NCBI RefSeq assembly: GCF_030067815.1
Contig: NZ_CP125968.1
Span: 2,410,001 to 2,474,000, forward strand
Origin: Sporosarcina thermotolerans
GTDB lineage: Bacteria; Bacillota; Bacilli; Bacillales_A; Planococcaceae
Length of the DNA stretch: 64,000 nt
Direction of reading: 5' to 3'
The notes beneath the pieces were generated by a model that saw only the letters and a program-made list of their open reading frames with translations, made no database searches and was not told where the DNA came from. A program made the position numbers and the translations under genes. The stretch's first letter is position 1, and each line of letters starts with the position of its first letter. Positions 27,004 to 37,004 of the stretch are shown one piece after another.

Positions 27004-27984
27004 TTATTTTCTCTTTTTAGTTAAACGTCCTAACAAGAAAGCACCTGCCGCGAGACCAATCATCGTATTTGTTTCTTTAGTGAATACTTGTTTAACAACA
27101 AGGTTCATATTTTGAGGTCTTTCAGCAAGTCGACGCATGAAATAGCCATACCAATCTTGTCCAAACGGCACATATGTACAGAAGTTATAGCCTTCTTTCG
27201 CCAATTCCAATTGCATTTCCTTTCTAAAACCGTAAAGCATTTGGAATTCGAATTTGTCATTTGGAATATTATTATCTTTAACAAATTGTTTTACATGATT
27301 GATGACATTATGATCATGGGTTGCAATTGAAGTGAATTTACCGTTCAGTAAATGCCATTCGATCAGTTTAATGTAGTTCGTATCAATATCTTGTTTGTCT
27401 TGGTATGCATTCTCTGGAGACTCTTTGTAAGCCCCTTTAACAATTCTTAGACGATAATTTTTATGTTTATGCAAATCATCTTCCGCACGGAAAAAGTATG
27501 CTTGAATGACAGTTCCGATGTTATCATACGTAACGGATAGCTCGTCCAGTAAGTTAAACGATGGTTGCAGACGTGCATAATCTTCCATATCGAAGTTAAC
27601 GAAGATTCCATAATTTTTCGCCACTGAAACAATCGCCTCAATGTTCTCTTTACAAAAATCATAATCGATGTCCATGCCTAATTGAGATGGCTTTAATGAA
27701 ATATGAGCATCTACGCCGTTTTCATGGATAGCTTCAATGACAGCTATGATTTGGTTTTTCGCAGCTGTCGCTTCCCCTCTTTCATAGACAAACTCGCCTA
27801 AATTATCGACAGTACAAGAAATACCATGTTTGTTCAATTCTTTGATGCTTTCAATCGTCTCGGCAATATTCGTTCCTGCCACTACATTTTGAGCACCTAA
27901 TTTTAAGCCGTATTTTTTCGCTGCACTATTCAAAAACTGGTTTTGAGAAAGTCCCATAAAGAAGTCTTTTAAAATCATATCCAT
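27004..27984 (-). CDS. proline dehydrogenase (FAD), PutB/FadM-like
   Basis: Monofunctional proline dehydrogenase, about 325 residues, oxidising L-proline to pyrroline-5-carboxylate. Seen: CTVDNLGEFVYERGEA, ISLKPSQLGMDIDYD, VNFDMEDYA, RIVKGAYKESPENAYQDK, ATHDHNVINH, FEFQMLYGFRKEMQ and the C-terminal substrate-binding DWYGYFMRRLAERP. After that comes a hydrophobic tail ending KKRK, unusual for the enzyme. AGAGGAG lies 3 bases before ATG 27984 and 9 before ATG 27978, so the latter may be the true start. No partner pyrroline-5-carboxylate dehydrogenase is adjacent. Confidence 0.9.
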   Translation of the reverse strand: MDMILKDFFMGLSQNQFLNSAAKKYGLKLGAQNVVAGTNIAETIESIKELNKHGISCTVDNLGEFVYERGEATAAKNQIIAVIEAIHENGVDAHISLKPSQLGMDIDYDFCKENIEAIVSVAKNYGIFVNFDMEDYARLQPSFNLLDELSVTYDNIGTVIQAYFFRAEDDLHKHKNYRLRIVKGAYKESPENAYQDKQDIDTNYIKLIEWHLLNGKFTSIATHDHNVINHVKQFVKDNNIPNDKFEFQMLYGFRKEMQLELAKEGYNFCTYVPFGQDWYGYFMRRLAERPQNMNLVVKQVFTKETNTMIGLAAGAFLLGRLTKKRK

Positions 27985-28084
27985 TACTCCTCTAGAATAA
28001 TTATTTTTTCCAATCTGAATTATAACATAGCATTCTTTCTTCAACACTAATTAAGTATAGTGAAAGGTACAATTATTCACAACA

Positions 28085-28118
28085 AAAAACGTGTCCAAAT
28101 AACCTTGGACACGTTTTT
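28085..28118. terminator. intrinsic terminator between amidase and proline dehydrogenase
   Basis: AAAAACGTGTCCAA and TTGGACACGTTTTT pair perfectly around ATAACC. Immediately after the amidase stop on the minus strand. Confidence 0.85.
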
Positions 28119-28120
28119 CA

Positions 28121-29553
28121 TCAGTCAACCCTTTTATACCCGCCAAATTCCTTTTCAATAAAGGATCCGAGTTTAAATATCGCATCTTCATTACCATTCT
28201 TTCCAATGATTTGAATGGCAATAGGCATCCCGTCGTTGTCAGAGCCTACCGGAACTGTTAAAGCGGGAAGTCCCCAAGTATTTGCATAGGCAACGAAAGG
28301 CATGTATTTCAAAAACGTTTTTCTAATTGAAAATATCTCTTTATAGACAGTTCCGTGCAGCGGAGCAGCCGTATGATAGACTGGCATAATTACCAATCGA
28401 CCTTCCAAGTATTCTTCTAAAATTGCATCACCAGTTTTTATAAGATGATGAATTTCATTAATTCGCTTGGCGGATGGCTTGAAAAGCGATGCCCCTATCA
28501 AAGCCCATGATAAATAGCGGTGAATAGTCGAATTTTTAGTCGTTTTTTCTTTCAGATAAGCAGTGTAAGGATTTCCAGATTTTTGATCAAATGCAATCTT
28601 CCTTGTGGATTCACCGCCATCGATCGACATGATTTCCTGCCAAAGAAGTGCTGACTCATCAAGGAGTGGAAGCGGTTCGGTGTCAATTCTAAAATTCGTA
28701 TTTTTCAGCTTCAAATAGATTGTGTTTAACAGCATTATTGTTTCACTTGAAATAGGTTGCGACATCGTCCTGAATACATTAACCGAAAAATCTTTTAGAT
28801 TTCGATCTTCCGGCTTCCTGTCGGCAATAATGCCATATACCAATTTTGCATCCCGAACAGATTTGGCCATCGGTCCAATTCCTAACATTCGTTGCTGCAA
28901 TTCGTTTTCTACATATGGAAAACTACCGACTTGGGACACTTGCCCTTTTCCTGACTTAAAACCTATCACACCATTAAAATGACTTGGAAAACGGATTGAA
29001 CCACCAATGTCCGACCCAAGGCCAACCGCGGCTGCGCCAAGTGCAATAGCGGCCCCTTCCCCGCCACTCGAGCCACCCGCTGTACGTTTAATATCCCATG
29101 GGTTATTCGTTCTTCCATATAATTTATTGTCCGTCTCTTGGCAAAAACATAATTCAGGTGTATTGGTTTTGCCAAGTATGATCGCACCTTCTGCCCTTAA
29201 CTTGGAAACAACATCTGCATCCTGATTTTGCACCTGTCCTTTCCTACTTTTCAAGCCACCAGTTGTTTGCATTCCTTCCACATCAAAACATTCTTTCATA
29301 GTAATTGGAACGCCGTATAAAGCTCCCTTTACCTGCCCACCTGACAAGTTTTCATCCGCCATTTTCGCCTCATTTAACGCAGCAGCAAAACGATCTTCCG
29401 TCAGAAAATTGACGGTCGGATTTTTCTCTTCATCCGTTCAATAAAAATTTCAGTTATAGATACAGCAGAAACTTCTTTTCTCTGAATCATTTCACCTATT
29501 TGAACCGCATCGGCATCTAGGATGCCAACCTTTTCAACAACCGCCTCCATCAT
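28121..29553 (-). CDS. amidase signature family protein (one apparent frameshift)
   Basis: One base lost near 29433 separates the first ~40 residues; repaired it has 477 residues. The Ser-cisSer-Lys triad is visible: lysine in VPITMKECFDVEG, cis-serine in TAGGSSGGEGAAIALG, and serine in GLGSDIGGSIRFPSHF. It resembles fatty-acid-amide-hydrolase-like and generic amidases rather than GatA, having no gatB/gatC neighbours. Substrate unknown. Double ATG at 29553/29550 behind GGAG. Confidence 0.82.
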
Positions 29554-29615
29554 CCCCCAGCTCCCCATTCCAAATTGTCATTCTATTCATTATAGTTAAT
29601 ATAGGCAATATTAAC

Positions 29616-29655
29616 AACAGAGGCTCCCTCCCTTTTCAGGTAAGAAGCCTCTGTT
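29616..29655. terminator. intrinsic terminator after the 35-residue membrane protein gene
   Basis: AACAGAGGCT and AGCCTCTGTT form the stem; loop about 20 bases with an inner CCCTCCC/GG pairing. It directly follows the stop at 29658 on the minus strand. Confidence 0.65.
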
Positions 29656-29657
29656 TG

Positions 29658-29765
29658 TTAGACTAAATTCATAAAGATGACGATAAGAATAATAACGAAT
29701 GCCCCACCTAATGCTGCCCATTGCATACGATCTGGTTTTTCTGGCCTACTATCCCATTTTTGCAT
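29658..29765 (-). CDS. 35-residue single-pass membrane protein
   Basis: ATG 29765 to TAA 29658: a charged N-terminus (MQKWDSRPEKPDRMQWAAL) followed by one hydrophobic helix GGAFVIILIVIFMNLV. GGGAGTTGGAG precedes the start. Terminator directly downstream supports a real transcription unit. Function unknown. Confidence 0.6.
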   Translation of the reverse strand: MQKWDSRPEKPDRMQWAALGGAFVIILIVIFMNLV

Positions 29766-29887
29766 GACTCCAACTCCCTTCGGTAGATCCTACTCCATAC
29801 TATAAATTCCCTACTCTTTTAAGTCCTAAACGGATGCGCCAATTTTCATTAATCGTCAATGGTTTTTAGTCATTTGATTTTCTTATA

Positions 29888-29902
29888 AAGAAAACGCTTA
29901 CA
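29888..29902. promoter_or_regulatory. cre-like site upstream of ilvA
   Basis: AAGAAAACGCTTACA matches the cre consensus with one mismatch at position 2. It lies 122-136 bases before the ilvA start. Confidence 0.35.
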
Positions 29903-30023
29903 TATTTAACTGAATAAAAATTGTTTTGGGATTCGTTAAAATTAACTATCAATTACGGACTACTCTATGTTATTCTCATAATTATAACTAAATCTACATA
30001 ATGAAAATGGGAGGAAAAAGTTT

Positions 30024-31295
30024 ATGACCAAGACCGCTATTAGCGACTCTAAAACTGTACAAGTGGAGGATATCTTGATTGCTAACCAATTCCTCAAAGA
30101 TGTCGTTGTACATACACCTTTACAAAAGAACAAACGACTTTCAGAGAAATATGGTTGCCATGTCTATATAAAACGTGAAGATTTACAACATGTCCGTTCA
30201 TTCAAATTACGAGGGGCATTTTATAAAATCAAACGTATTGAAAGTCAAGCCAGAGAAAAAGGGATCGTTTGCGCAAGTGCAGGCAACCATGCACAAGGCG
30301 TAGCATATGCATGTGCCCAATTAGGCATCAGCGGAAAAATCTTCATGCCGCAGACAACACCAAAACAAAAGGTCAATCAAGTGGCGATGTTCGGAAAAGA
30401 CTTTGTCGAGATTATTCTTGTCGGAGATACCTTTGACGATTCATCAAAGCACGCGAAAATTTGTGCAGAAGATGAAAGCCGAATCTTCATCCATCCATTC
30501 GATGATTTAGATATCATCGCTGGTCAAGGAACAGTCGCTCTTGAAGTGATGAATGACATCGAGGAACCAATCGATTTCGTTTTTGCAAGTATCGGTGGAG
30601 GCGGTTTGATGTCAGGTATCAGTACATATATTAAGAACCTTTCCCCTGCAACAAAAATGATTGGAGTAGAGCCCGAGGGAGCCGCCAGTATGAAAACCTC
30701 CATTGAAAACGACGAAATTACAACTCTCAACCATATTGATAAATTTGTAGATGGAGCAGCTGTACAATGTGTCGGCACTCATAACTTTGAAATTTGCAGG
30801 AAATACGTTGATGAGATTGTAGCTATACCTGAAGGCAAAGTATGCACCTCCATTTTAACTCTTTATAACGAACACGCAATTATCGCTGAACCGGCTGGCG
30901 CACTTCCAATTGCAGCACTCGATTACTTTAAAGATCAAATAAAAGGAAAGTCAGTAGTTTGTGTGATCAGTGGCGGGAATAATGATATTGGCCGTATGCA
31001 GGAAATTAAAGAGAAATCTCTTTTGCATGAAGGCCTACTCCATTATTTCATCATCAATTTCCCACAACGGGCAGGTGCTTTAAGACAGTTTCTCGATACC
31101 GTATTAGGACCGGATGATGATATCACTACCTTTGAATATACAAAGAAGCATAACAAAGAAAACGGACCGGGACTCGTCGGAATTGAATTAAAAAGAAAAG
31201 AAGATCACGCCGGCCTCTTGCAACGCATGAAACAAAGTGGCTTCCCCTTCACAGAAGTAAATAAGGACAGTACTTTGTTTGAACTGTTGATATAA
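30024..31295 (+). CDS. ilvA: threonine dehydratase (threonine ammonia-lyase), biosynthetic
   Basis: 423 residues, fold-type II PLP enzyme. Lysine binding PLP lies in VRSFKLRGAFYKI (about residue 60), phosphate loop SIGGGGLMSG, and substrate loop ASAGNHAQGVAYAC. A C-terminal ACT-like regulatory domain (from about residue 335: LHYFIINFPQRAGALRQFLD) suits feedback control by isoleucine. It makes 2-oxobutyrate for isoleucine synthesis. GGGAGG precedes ATG 30024. Standing alone on the plus strand, with other ilv genes absent from the window. Confidence 0.94.
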   Translation: MTKTAISDSKTVQVEDILIANQFLKDVVVHTPLQKNKRLSEKYGCHVYIKREDLQHVRSFKLRGAFYKIKRIESQAREKGIVCASAGNHAQGVAYACAQLGISGKIFMPQTTPKQKVNQVAMFGKDFVEIILVGDTFDDSSKHAKICAEDESRIFIHPFDDLDIIAGQGTVALEVMNDIEEPIDFVFASIGGGGLMSGISTYIKNLSPATKMIGVEPEGAASMKTSIENDEITTLNHIDKFVDGAAVQCVGTHNFEICRKYVDEIVAIPEGKVCTSILTLYNEHAIIAEPAGALPIAALDYFKDQIKGKSVVCVISGGNNDIGRMQEIKEKSLLHEGLLHYFIINFPQRAGALRQFLDTVLGPDDDITTFEYTKKHNKENGPGLVGIELKRKEDHAGLLQRMKQSGFPFTEVNKDSTLFELLI

Positions 31296-31296
31296 A

Positions 31297-31362
31297 ATTG
31301 TAAAGGTACCTGTGCATGGTACATTTATGATTGTAAAGGTACCTGTGCACGACACATTTATG
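31297..31362 (+). repeat. two tandem 33-bp direct repeats after ilvA
   Basis: Units 31297-31329 and 31330-31362 share ATTGTAAAGGTACCTGTGCA and the ending ACATTTATG, differing at three central positions. Each contains a GGTACC core. Confidence 0.8.
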
Positions 31363-31456
31363 ACAATTCGCAGTTATGCTTAAATATAAAAAATTCGTAT
31401 GAATTATTGTAATTAGTCAACCTTTTCATGTATATTCGATGAATATTCTCGATTGT

Positions 31457-31480
31457 GTGCTGCACAGGCACCTTAACAAT
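31457..31480 (-). repeat. inverted, diverged copy of the 33-bp repeat
   Basis: GTGCTGCACAGGCACCTTAA CAAT resembles the reverse complement of the repeats at 31297-31362 (GTGCACAGGTACCTTTACAAT). Together they could form a long stem after ilvA. Confidence 0.55.
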
Positions 31481-31495
31481 TCGCCGGGCAAACAT

Positions 31496-31530
31496 GAAAA
31501 CACCCTATCCATTCGGACAGGTGCGTTTTC
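31496..31530. terminator. terminator between ilvA and the carboxypeptidase gene
   Basis: GAAAACACCCTATCC and GGACAGGTGCGTTTTC pair with two mismatches around ATTC, with T-rich flanks on both strands. Confidence 0.65.
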
Positions 31531-31544
31531 ATTTCTTTTTCGAT

Positions 31545-33021
31545 TTATGAATTTGCAAGAATCATTGCGATTCTATCAATTGTAGGGATTGTACTTTTCG
31601 TTTGTCCTTGAGTTAGAACGGTGAAAATGAGCGTCTCCCCTTTTTTCGTTTCTACATAACCGGCCAGTGAACTCACACTGTTTAAGTTTCCTGTTTTCGC
31701 AACGACTTTTCCTTTAACGGGGGCAGTAGTTAATCTGTTTCTCAACGTCCCACCGACAAATCTGTCATTTACCCCTGCAATTGGAAGTCCTTGTACAAAA
31801 CTGCCGTACCATGGTGCACGCCGAACTTGGTAAAGCAATTCCGTCAATTGTTCGGACGTCACTTTGTTATTATGGAGAATCCGAAGCATCTTCAAAGACC
31901 CACTCAGAAGGATTTAGACCGATGGATTCCGCGTATTCGCGCATAACTCGTAATCCTGAATTCCAACTGCCTGTCCCATAAACTTTCCGCCCCATTGTTT
32001 TCGCTAAAATTTCCGCATGCGTATTATTGCTTAACTTCATAAATGGTTTCATTAAGTTTTTCAATGGCATCGATTGTTTAGATGTGATAATTGAAACATT
32101 TGCCGGAACTTGTCTGCTGACTGTTTTCGAAGTGGCCGCAAATTTAATCCCTTTGGATGCCAATGATTGTTTAAAGACATCAAGCGTATAGGCCGTGGGA
32201 TTTGATACGGTAACCCATTGTTTACTCCCAGCACTACCCACCGGCACATTGCCTGAAATAAGAATTGTGTTCGTTCCGGGTTGTCGTTTAATAGACAACG
32301 TATTTTTATATCCTTTTGGGACAGTTTTTGATTTATTGACGACAGTGACAATTTTCGTAGCTGGGCTCAACGTAACGTTCGCCTTATAGCCATTTTTAGC
32401 CGGTTTTGCATCCACGATTACCGTTCCGGCATCATAATCGGTATTCGGCGAGAGCGTCAAACCAGATATTTGTGCAGCGTAATAATGCGTTTCGTCCTCT
32501 TTATCAATACCTGGTGATAGTCTAATAGAATCGAACCAAGTATCATCACCGACTAAATCGCCAGTTATTTGCTTTATCCCCATTTTCGATAGGGTCGCAG
32601 CAAACTGATCCAAATCAGTCTTCAAAAGCGTCGGATCGCCTTGCCCACGTAGATAAAGATTTCCTTTTAAGACCCCTTTTGAAATAGTGCCATCCGTAAG
32701 TAAATCCGTACGGAATCGATATTCCTCACTTAGTGTTTCCAATGCAGCGGCAGAGGTTAATAGTTTTAGTGTAGAGGCTGGTGTTACTTTCTTTCCGGCG
32801 TTCGACTGATAAATAATCTCCCCTGTTGAAGCCTTTCGGACAGTGACGCTACTATTGGCGGATTTCATAATGGAATCGTTCATAATCGCATTTAAGCTTT
32901 TTTCCATTGACTGGTAGTGACTTGAAGCTTGTACTACAGAATCTTTTAGGGTGACCGTGAACACAGCAGCAAACGACATCACTATGGCGACAATGACCAT
33001 AGCGGCTTTTCTGAAAATCAA
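31545..33021 (-). CDS. dacC: D-alanyl-D-alanine carboxypeptidase/endopeptidase, PBP4 (DacC) type (frame broken by two lost bases)
   Basis: Two nearby losses around 31880-31886 (GGG and CCC each read one short) break the frame inside the conserved EDASG motif; repaired it has 492 residues. S13 peptidase motifs: SxxK in ASTLKLLTS (about residue 83), SxN in MKLSNNTHAE, and KTG in VVAKTGNLNSV. An N-terminal signal peptide ends near VVQA (residue 32). It trims or opens peptidoglycan stem peptides outside the membrane. Single-gene unit. Confidence 0.88.
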
Positions 33022-33109
33022 ACTGTTTCCCCCTTCATCTAAGTTGTCGTTTTCAGTCTACCATTTTATGTTTAAGAGAGAAATAGTTTTAAAGATAGTA
33101 TCTGCAGAT

Positions 33110-33625
33110 TTAATTGAATATGAATTTATATTGAATCAACTTGCTATCCGTACCTAAATATTCCTCTGTTCCAATTCTGCTTGCTTCTTGGAATCCTATG
33201 CTCTCAAGCATTTTCCTTGAGCGAAGATTCGTTTCATGGGTTTCCGCATTGAAAATCGTAATTCCAAAATGCTTAAAGGCATAATTCATCAGAAGTTTAC
33301 AGGAATCAGATCCTATACCTTTCCCCCAAAGAGTACTGTCTCCAATTGCAATGCCTATTTCAGCAGAATTCCCATTTATGCAAGCCAAATCCGCATATCC
33401 AATTAACTTGCTTTCCAATTCAATACCGATTCGAAAAAAACCTTCTGAGTCATTGTTTACGCAACGCCCCCACCAGTTAAACAATTCTTGCTCATCCCTA
33501 TTCAAATCCCATCCATTCGCTATGCAAAATACATTGTCCTTACTCCATTTTGCAACACAACTGAAATCTTCCATCGTTATAGGCCTAAGTTTAATATCGT
33601 GTCTAAACTTTATTTTTATATCCAA
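33110..33625 (-). CDS. GNAT acetyltransferase, RimJ/RimL-like
   Basis: About 171 residues from a TTG at 33625 behind GGGTGGG; upstream in-frame codons overlap the preceding gene. GNAT core: KLRPITMEDFSCVAKWSKD, IGIELESKLIGYADLACING, the acetyl-CoA loop DSTLWGKGIGSDSCKLLMNY and C-terminal AETHETNLRSRKMLESIGFQ. It may acetylate protein N-termini or a small molecule. It follows a small membrane protein gene by 16 bases. Confidence 0.8.
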   Translation of the reverse strand: MDIKIKFRHDIKLRPITMEDFSCVAKWSKDNVFCIANGWDLNRDEQELFNWWGRCVNNDSEGFFRIGIELESKLIGYADLACINGNSAEIGIAIGDSTLWGKGIGSDSCKLLMNYAFKHFGITIFNAETHETNLRSRKMLESIGFQEASRIGTEEYLGTDSKLIQYKFIFN

Positions 33626-33641
33626 ATTCCCACCCTTTTCT

Positions 33642-33833
33642 TTAGGAAGTCGCAATAACCAATACTGAGATCGTCCATACAATCAACATAAATGCTGTTG
33701 TCATCCAAAAAGTATTAGTAGTAGTTTGTTGTTCATTCTTTACTTTTTTTATTATTTCTACAAGATTGACACAAAAAATGATGGCCAATATGGGCATAAA
33801 ATAAAAACCAATAACTGCAAAGATCATATCCAT
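33642..33833 (-). CDS. 63-residue two-pass membrane protein
   Basis: Two hydrophobic segments (MDMIFAVIGFYFMPILAIIF and FMLIVWTISVLVIAT) separated by a lysine/glutamine-rich loop. GGAGGT lies 10 bases before ATG 33833. No family recognised. Precedes the acetyltransferase in a two-gene unit. Confidence 0.6.
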   Translation of the reverse strand: MDMIFAVIGFYFMPILAIIFCVNLVEIIKKVKNEQQTTTNTFWMTTAFMLIVWTISVLVIATS

Positions 33834-33870
33834 AGCTTATTTACCTCCAGATTAAACTTATTACTCACTA

Positions 33871-34320
33871 TCACCCTACCACTGTCAGCATATTGATGAA
33901 TTCGGTAAAAGTGTCCGCAATCACATGGAGATTATTCCCACTTCCTTCATCCGACTCTACATAGACAACATTTGGAACCTCTCGATTTTTATAATTAAAA
34001 CCGACCCAAGCATGTCCGCTACCGGAGAATAGGACAAGCCCCTCGGGCAGGCCACATTCCAGTATGAAATAATCACTTAACAACAAACCTTCTTCGTTTG
34101 CTCCCATGATTTCTTCTACCATAATGAATCCATCTCCGCTTTCAATAGGAAAATCCACAGGAAATGCTCGATGCGTTTCTTTTACAGTTCCACCATTTAC
34201 TTTTTTCAACAGTTGTACGAAATCAGTCGGCAGTTTTCTTCAGAGCGTTTGTTCGACACGTGTTATTTCTTCGCTTGTTGCAGGTTTATTCAGAGTTTCT
34301 TTTAAGAAGATATGCTCCAT
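33871..34320 (-). CDS. SMI1/KNR4 (SUKH) family protein with an in-frame TGA at codon 27
   Basis: ATG 34320 follows AAAGGAG at 7 bases. The frame of 150 codons is open except TGA at 34240-34242, where the family has a glycine (ELGxKLPxDF-like; here TL*RKLPTDFVQLLKK). GGA to TGA is one substitution. Downstream residues fit SUKH: VNGGTVKETHRAFPVDFPIE, LLLSDYFILECGLPEGLVLF, WVGFNYKN. Such proteins are often immunity proteins. It is either a true nonsense mutant or a base-call error; unlike the other broken genes no frame change is involved. Confidence 0.65.
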
Positions 34321-34343
34321 AGTAATTCTCCTTTACCTAAGAG

Positions 34344-35764
34344 TCACAAACCAACAGAAATATATTTCACTTCAATGTACTCATCCAGCCCATAATGTCC
34401 GCCTTCCCTGCCTAACCCACTTTGCTTGAATCCGCCAAATGGTGCTTGAGGAGTGGATGGTAAACCATCATTCAGACCGACGATACCATATTCCAACTTC
34501 TCACTCATCCTGATCCCTCTTGATAAATTCTCAGTGAATACATATGCCGCCAATCCATAGATTGAATCGTTCGCCCGGGCAATAACCTCCTCTTCAGAAG
34601 AGAATGTTGTTATAGGTGTTACGGGGCCGAATGTCTCTTCCTTCATACAAATCATCTCATCGTTTACTCCTGTCAAAATCGTCGGTTCATAAAAAAGTCC
34701 ATTTTGACGTTTCCCACCAGCTACGACCTTTGCACCTTTCTTAACCGCATCGTCGACATGTCGTTGTACTTTTTGAATAGCATTTTCATCGATAAGAGGG
34801 CCTATCGTAACCCCTTCTTCCTTGCCATTTCCTACCTTCAATTGCTTAACTCGTTCGGCCAACCTTTCGGAAAACTCATCCACTATCGTCTCATGAACGT
34901 AAATTCGATTCGCGCAAACACAAGTCTGCCCGGCATTTCTGAATTTCGCCGCGACTACACCTTCCACTGCCTTATCGAGATCACAATCATCCATGACAAT
35001 TGCAGGCGCATGCCCCCCAAGTTCAAGCGAAATCTTCTTGACCGTATCGGCCGCTCCACGCATCAGCAGCTTTCCAACTTCCGTCGATCCTGTAAATGTC
35101 AGTTTCCTAACACGTTGATCCTGAAGCCAAGTCTCCCCTATTGCCTTTGCGTCACCCGTCACAACATTAATGACACCATCCGGAATCCCTGCTTCCATTG
35201 CAAGTTGAGCCAATTTAATCGCAGTCAACGGCGTTTGTTCGGCCGGTTTGATAACGACAGTACATCCCGCAGCGAGTGCAGGGCCGACTTTTCGCGTAAT
35301 CATTGCCGCAGGGAAATTCCAAGGGGTGATTACTGCTGTTACTCCTACAGGTTGTTTATGGATGAAAATCCGCTTGCCTGCACCGCTTGCGGAATCGTTT
35401 CACCGTAAATCCGCTTTGCTTCTTCCGCATACCAGGAGATGAAACCATTTGCATAATTCATTTCCCCTCGGGCTTCTGCCAAAGGCTTACCTTGTTCTTC
35501 GGTCATTGTTTGAGCAAGATCTTCTAAATTTTCATTGATTAATACATGCCATTTGACTAAATAGCTGCTTCTTTCATACGCAGAAAGCATGGACCATTTT
35601 TGAAATGCATCAGTAGCAGCATCCACTGCCAATCTCGCCTCTTCTGCCCCACCATCTGGAACAGTTGCAATTGTTTTTCCTGTCGCTGGATTAACGACTT
35701 CAATTGAAGGACGGTCTCCCCCGGTTTCTTTTCCGTTGATCAACATTGAAAAAGAAGTACTCAT
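34344..35764 (-). CDS. gabD: NAD(P)+-dependent succinate-semialdehyde/aldehyde dehydrogenase, GabD-like (one apparent frameshift)
   Basis: One base lost near 35368; repaired it has 473 residues. Motifs: [45 protein letters not shown], catalytic glutamate in [14 protein letters not shown], and cysteine in [14 protein letters not shown]-terminal [20 protein letters not shown] is typical of succinate-semialdehyde dehydrogenases. GGGAGGT lies before ATG 35764 by 6 bases, excluding the longer upstream extension. Alone on the minus strand, divergent from selD. Confidence 0.85.
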
Positions 35765-35932
35765 CTCCATACCTCCCAAATTGTATTTTCTTAACCAATG
35801 TACCACTCTTTTTTCTATTTTTCTTGATTTAAGAGTTAAACATTCTTTCTTTTCAAAACTTGATAATACATTAGCAAGCAATTAGTGTGCTACACTATTT
35901 TTAACTTAAAAATTTGAAAGGTGGTTCACCGG

Positions 35933-36982
35933 ATGACTACATCAAACTCTGTAAAATTGACATCCCTAACAACAAAAGGAGGCTGCGGCTGTAAAATAGG
36001 ACCGGCTGATTTATCACAAGTCCTGCAATCACTTCCACAAGCTCCATTTGACCCAAATCTTTTAGTCGGCCTTGATACGAGTGATGATGCGGGAGTTTAC
36101 AAATTAACGGACGATCTCGCAATCGTGCAGACACTCGACTTTTTCACCCCGATTGTGGACGATCCATATGATTTTGGGCAAATTGCAGCAACAAATGCAA
36201 TTAGCGATGTATATGCAATGGGCGGAAAGCCGATAACTGCTCTTAATATCGTCGCGTTCCCGATAGCAAAATTGGACAAAAGCATTCTTGCCGATATTTT
36301 ACGTGGGGCTGGAGACAAGTTGAAAGAGGCGGGTGTCACACTTGTCGGCGGACATTCCATTGACGATCAGGAGCCAAAGTTCGGCCTATCAGTGACAGGA
36401 ACTGTTCATCCCGATAAGGTACGTACGAATGCAGGTGCAAAGCCTAACGACAAACTTGTTTTGACGAAGCCGATCGGGGTTGGGATTTACACAACTTCAT
36501 TGAAAAATGGCGCACTGACAACTGATGAAATAGAACAAGTGACTTCAATTATGACCACATTGAATAAGACAGCATCCGAAGTGATGTCTGACTTTGACGT
36601 CCATGCGGCTACAGATGTAACTGGATTCGGTTTGCTTGGGCATGCAACTGAGATGGCCAAAGCAAGCAATGCAGGAATTCGAATCTTTGCCGAACAAGTG
36701 CCTATCCTCCCGCGCACGAAGGAACTTGCGGAAGCAGGTAGAATTCCTGGCGGGACAAAAAGCAACTATGCACATGTTGCTGATGCAGTCACTTACGCCG
36801 ATCATCTTGATCAATTGGACCGTTACATCTTATGTGACGCGGTAACTTCAGGCGGTCTGCTTATATCTGTTTCTTCCGACCATGCAACTGAACTTGTCGA
36901 TACAATGAAAGCAAATGGCGTCAACGCTGCCATCATCGGTGAAGTGACTGGTGAACATAAAGGCAAAATAAACGTAGTATGA
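35933..36982 (+). CDS. selD: selenide, water dikinase
   Basis: 349 residues. N-terminal glycine-rich active loop GGCGCKIGPADL carries a cysteine (not selenocysteine). AIR-synthase-like domains: LDTSDDAGVY, DFFTPIVDDPYDFGQIAATN, AISDVYAMGGKPITAL, LVGGHSIDDQEPKFG and DVTGFGLLGHATEMA. It makes selenophosphate from selenide and ATP. AGGTGG lies 8 bases before ATG 35933. The next gene, mnmH, uses selenophosphate to modify tRNA; no selA or selB is in the window. Confidence 0.95.
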   Translation: MTTSNSVKLTSLTTKGGCGCKIGPADLSQVLQSLPQAPFDPNLLVGLDTSDDAGVYKLTDDLAIVQTLDFFTPIVDDPYDFGQIAATNAISDVYAMGGKPITALNIVAFPIAKLDKSILADILRGAGDKLKEAGVTLVGGHSIDDQEPKFGLSVTGTVHPDKVRTNAGAKPNDKLVLTKPIGVGIYTTSLKNGALTTDEIEQVTSIMTTLNKTASEVMSDFDVHAATDVTGFGLLGHATEMAKASNAGIRIFAEQVPILPRTKELAEAGRIPGGTKSNYAHVADAVTYADHLDQLDRYILCDAVTSGGLLISVSSDHATELVDTMKANGVNAAIIGEVTGEHKGKINVV

Positions 36983-37004
36983 CTTAAATTAGTAGGTGAA
37001 AAAG

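Noticed and set aside
34240..34242. TGA as a selenocysteine codon in the SUKH gene, given selD nearby
   Set aside because: The family has glycine here, no hairpin of SECIS type was seen after the codon, and selD is explained by mnmH.
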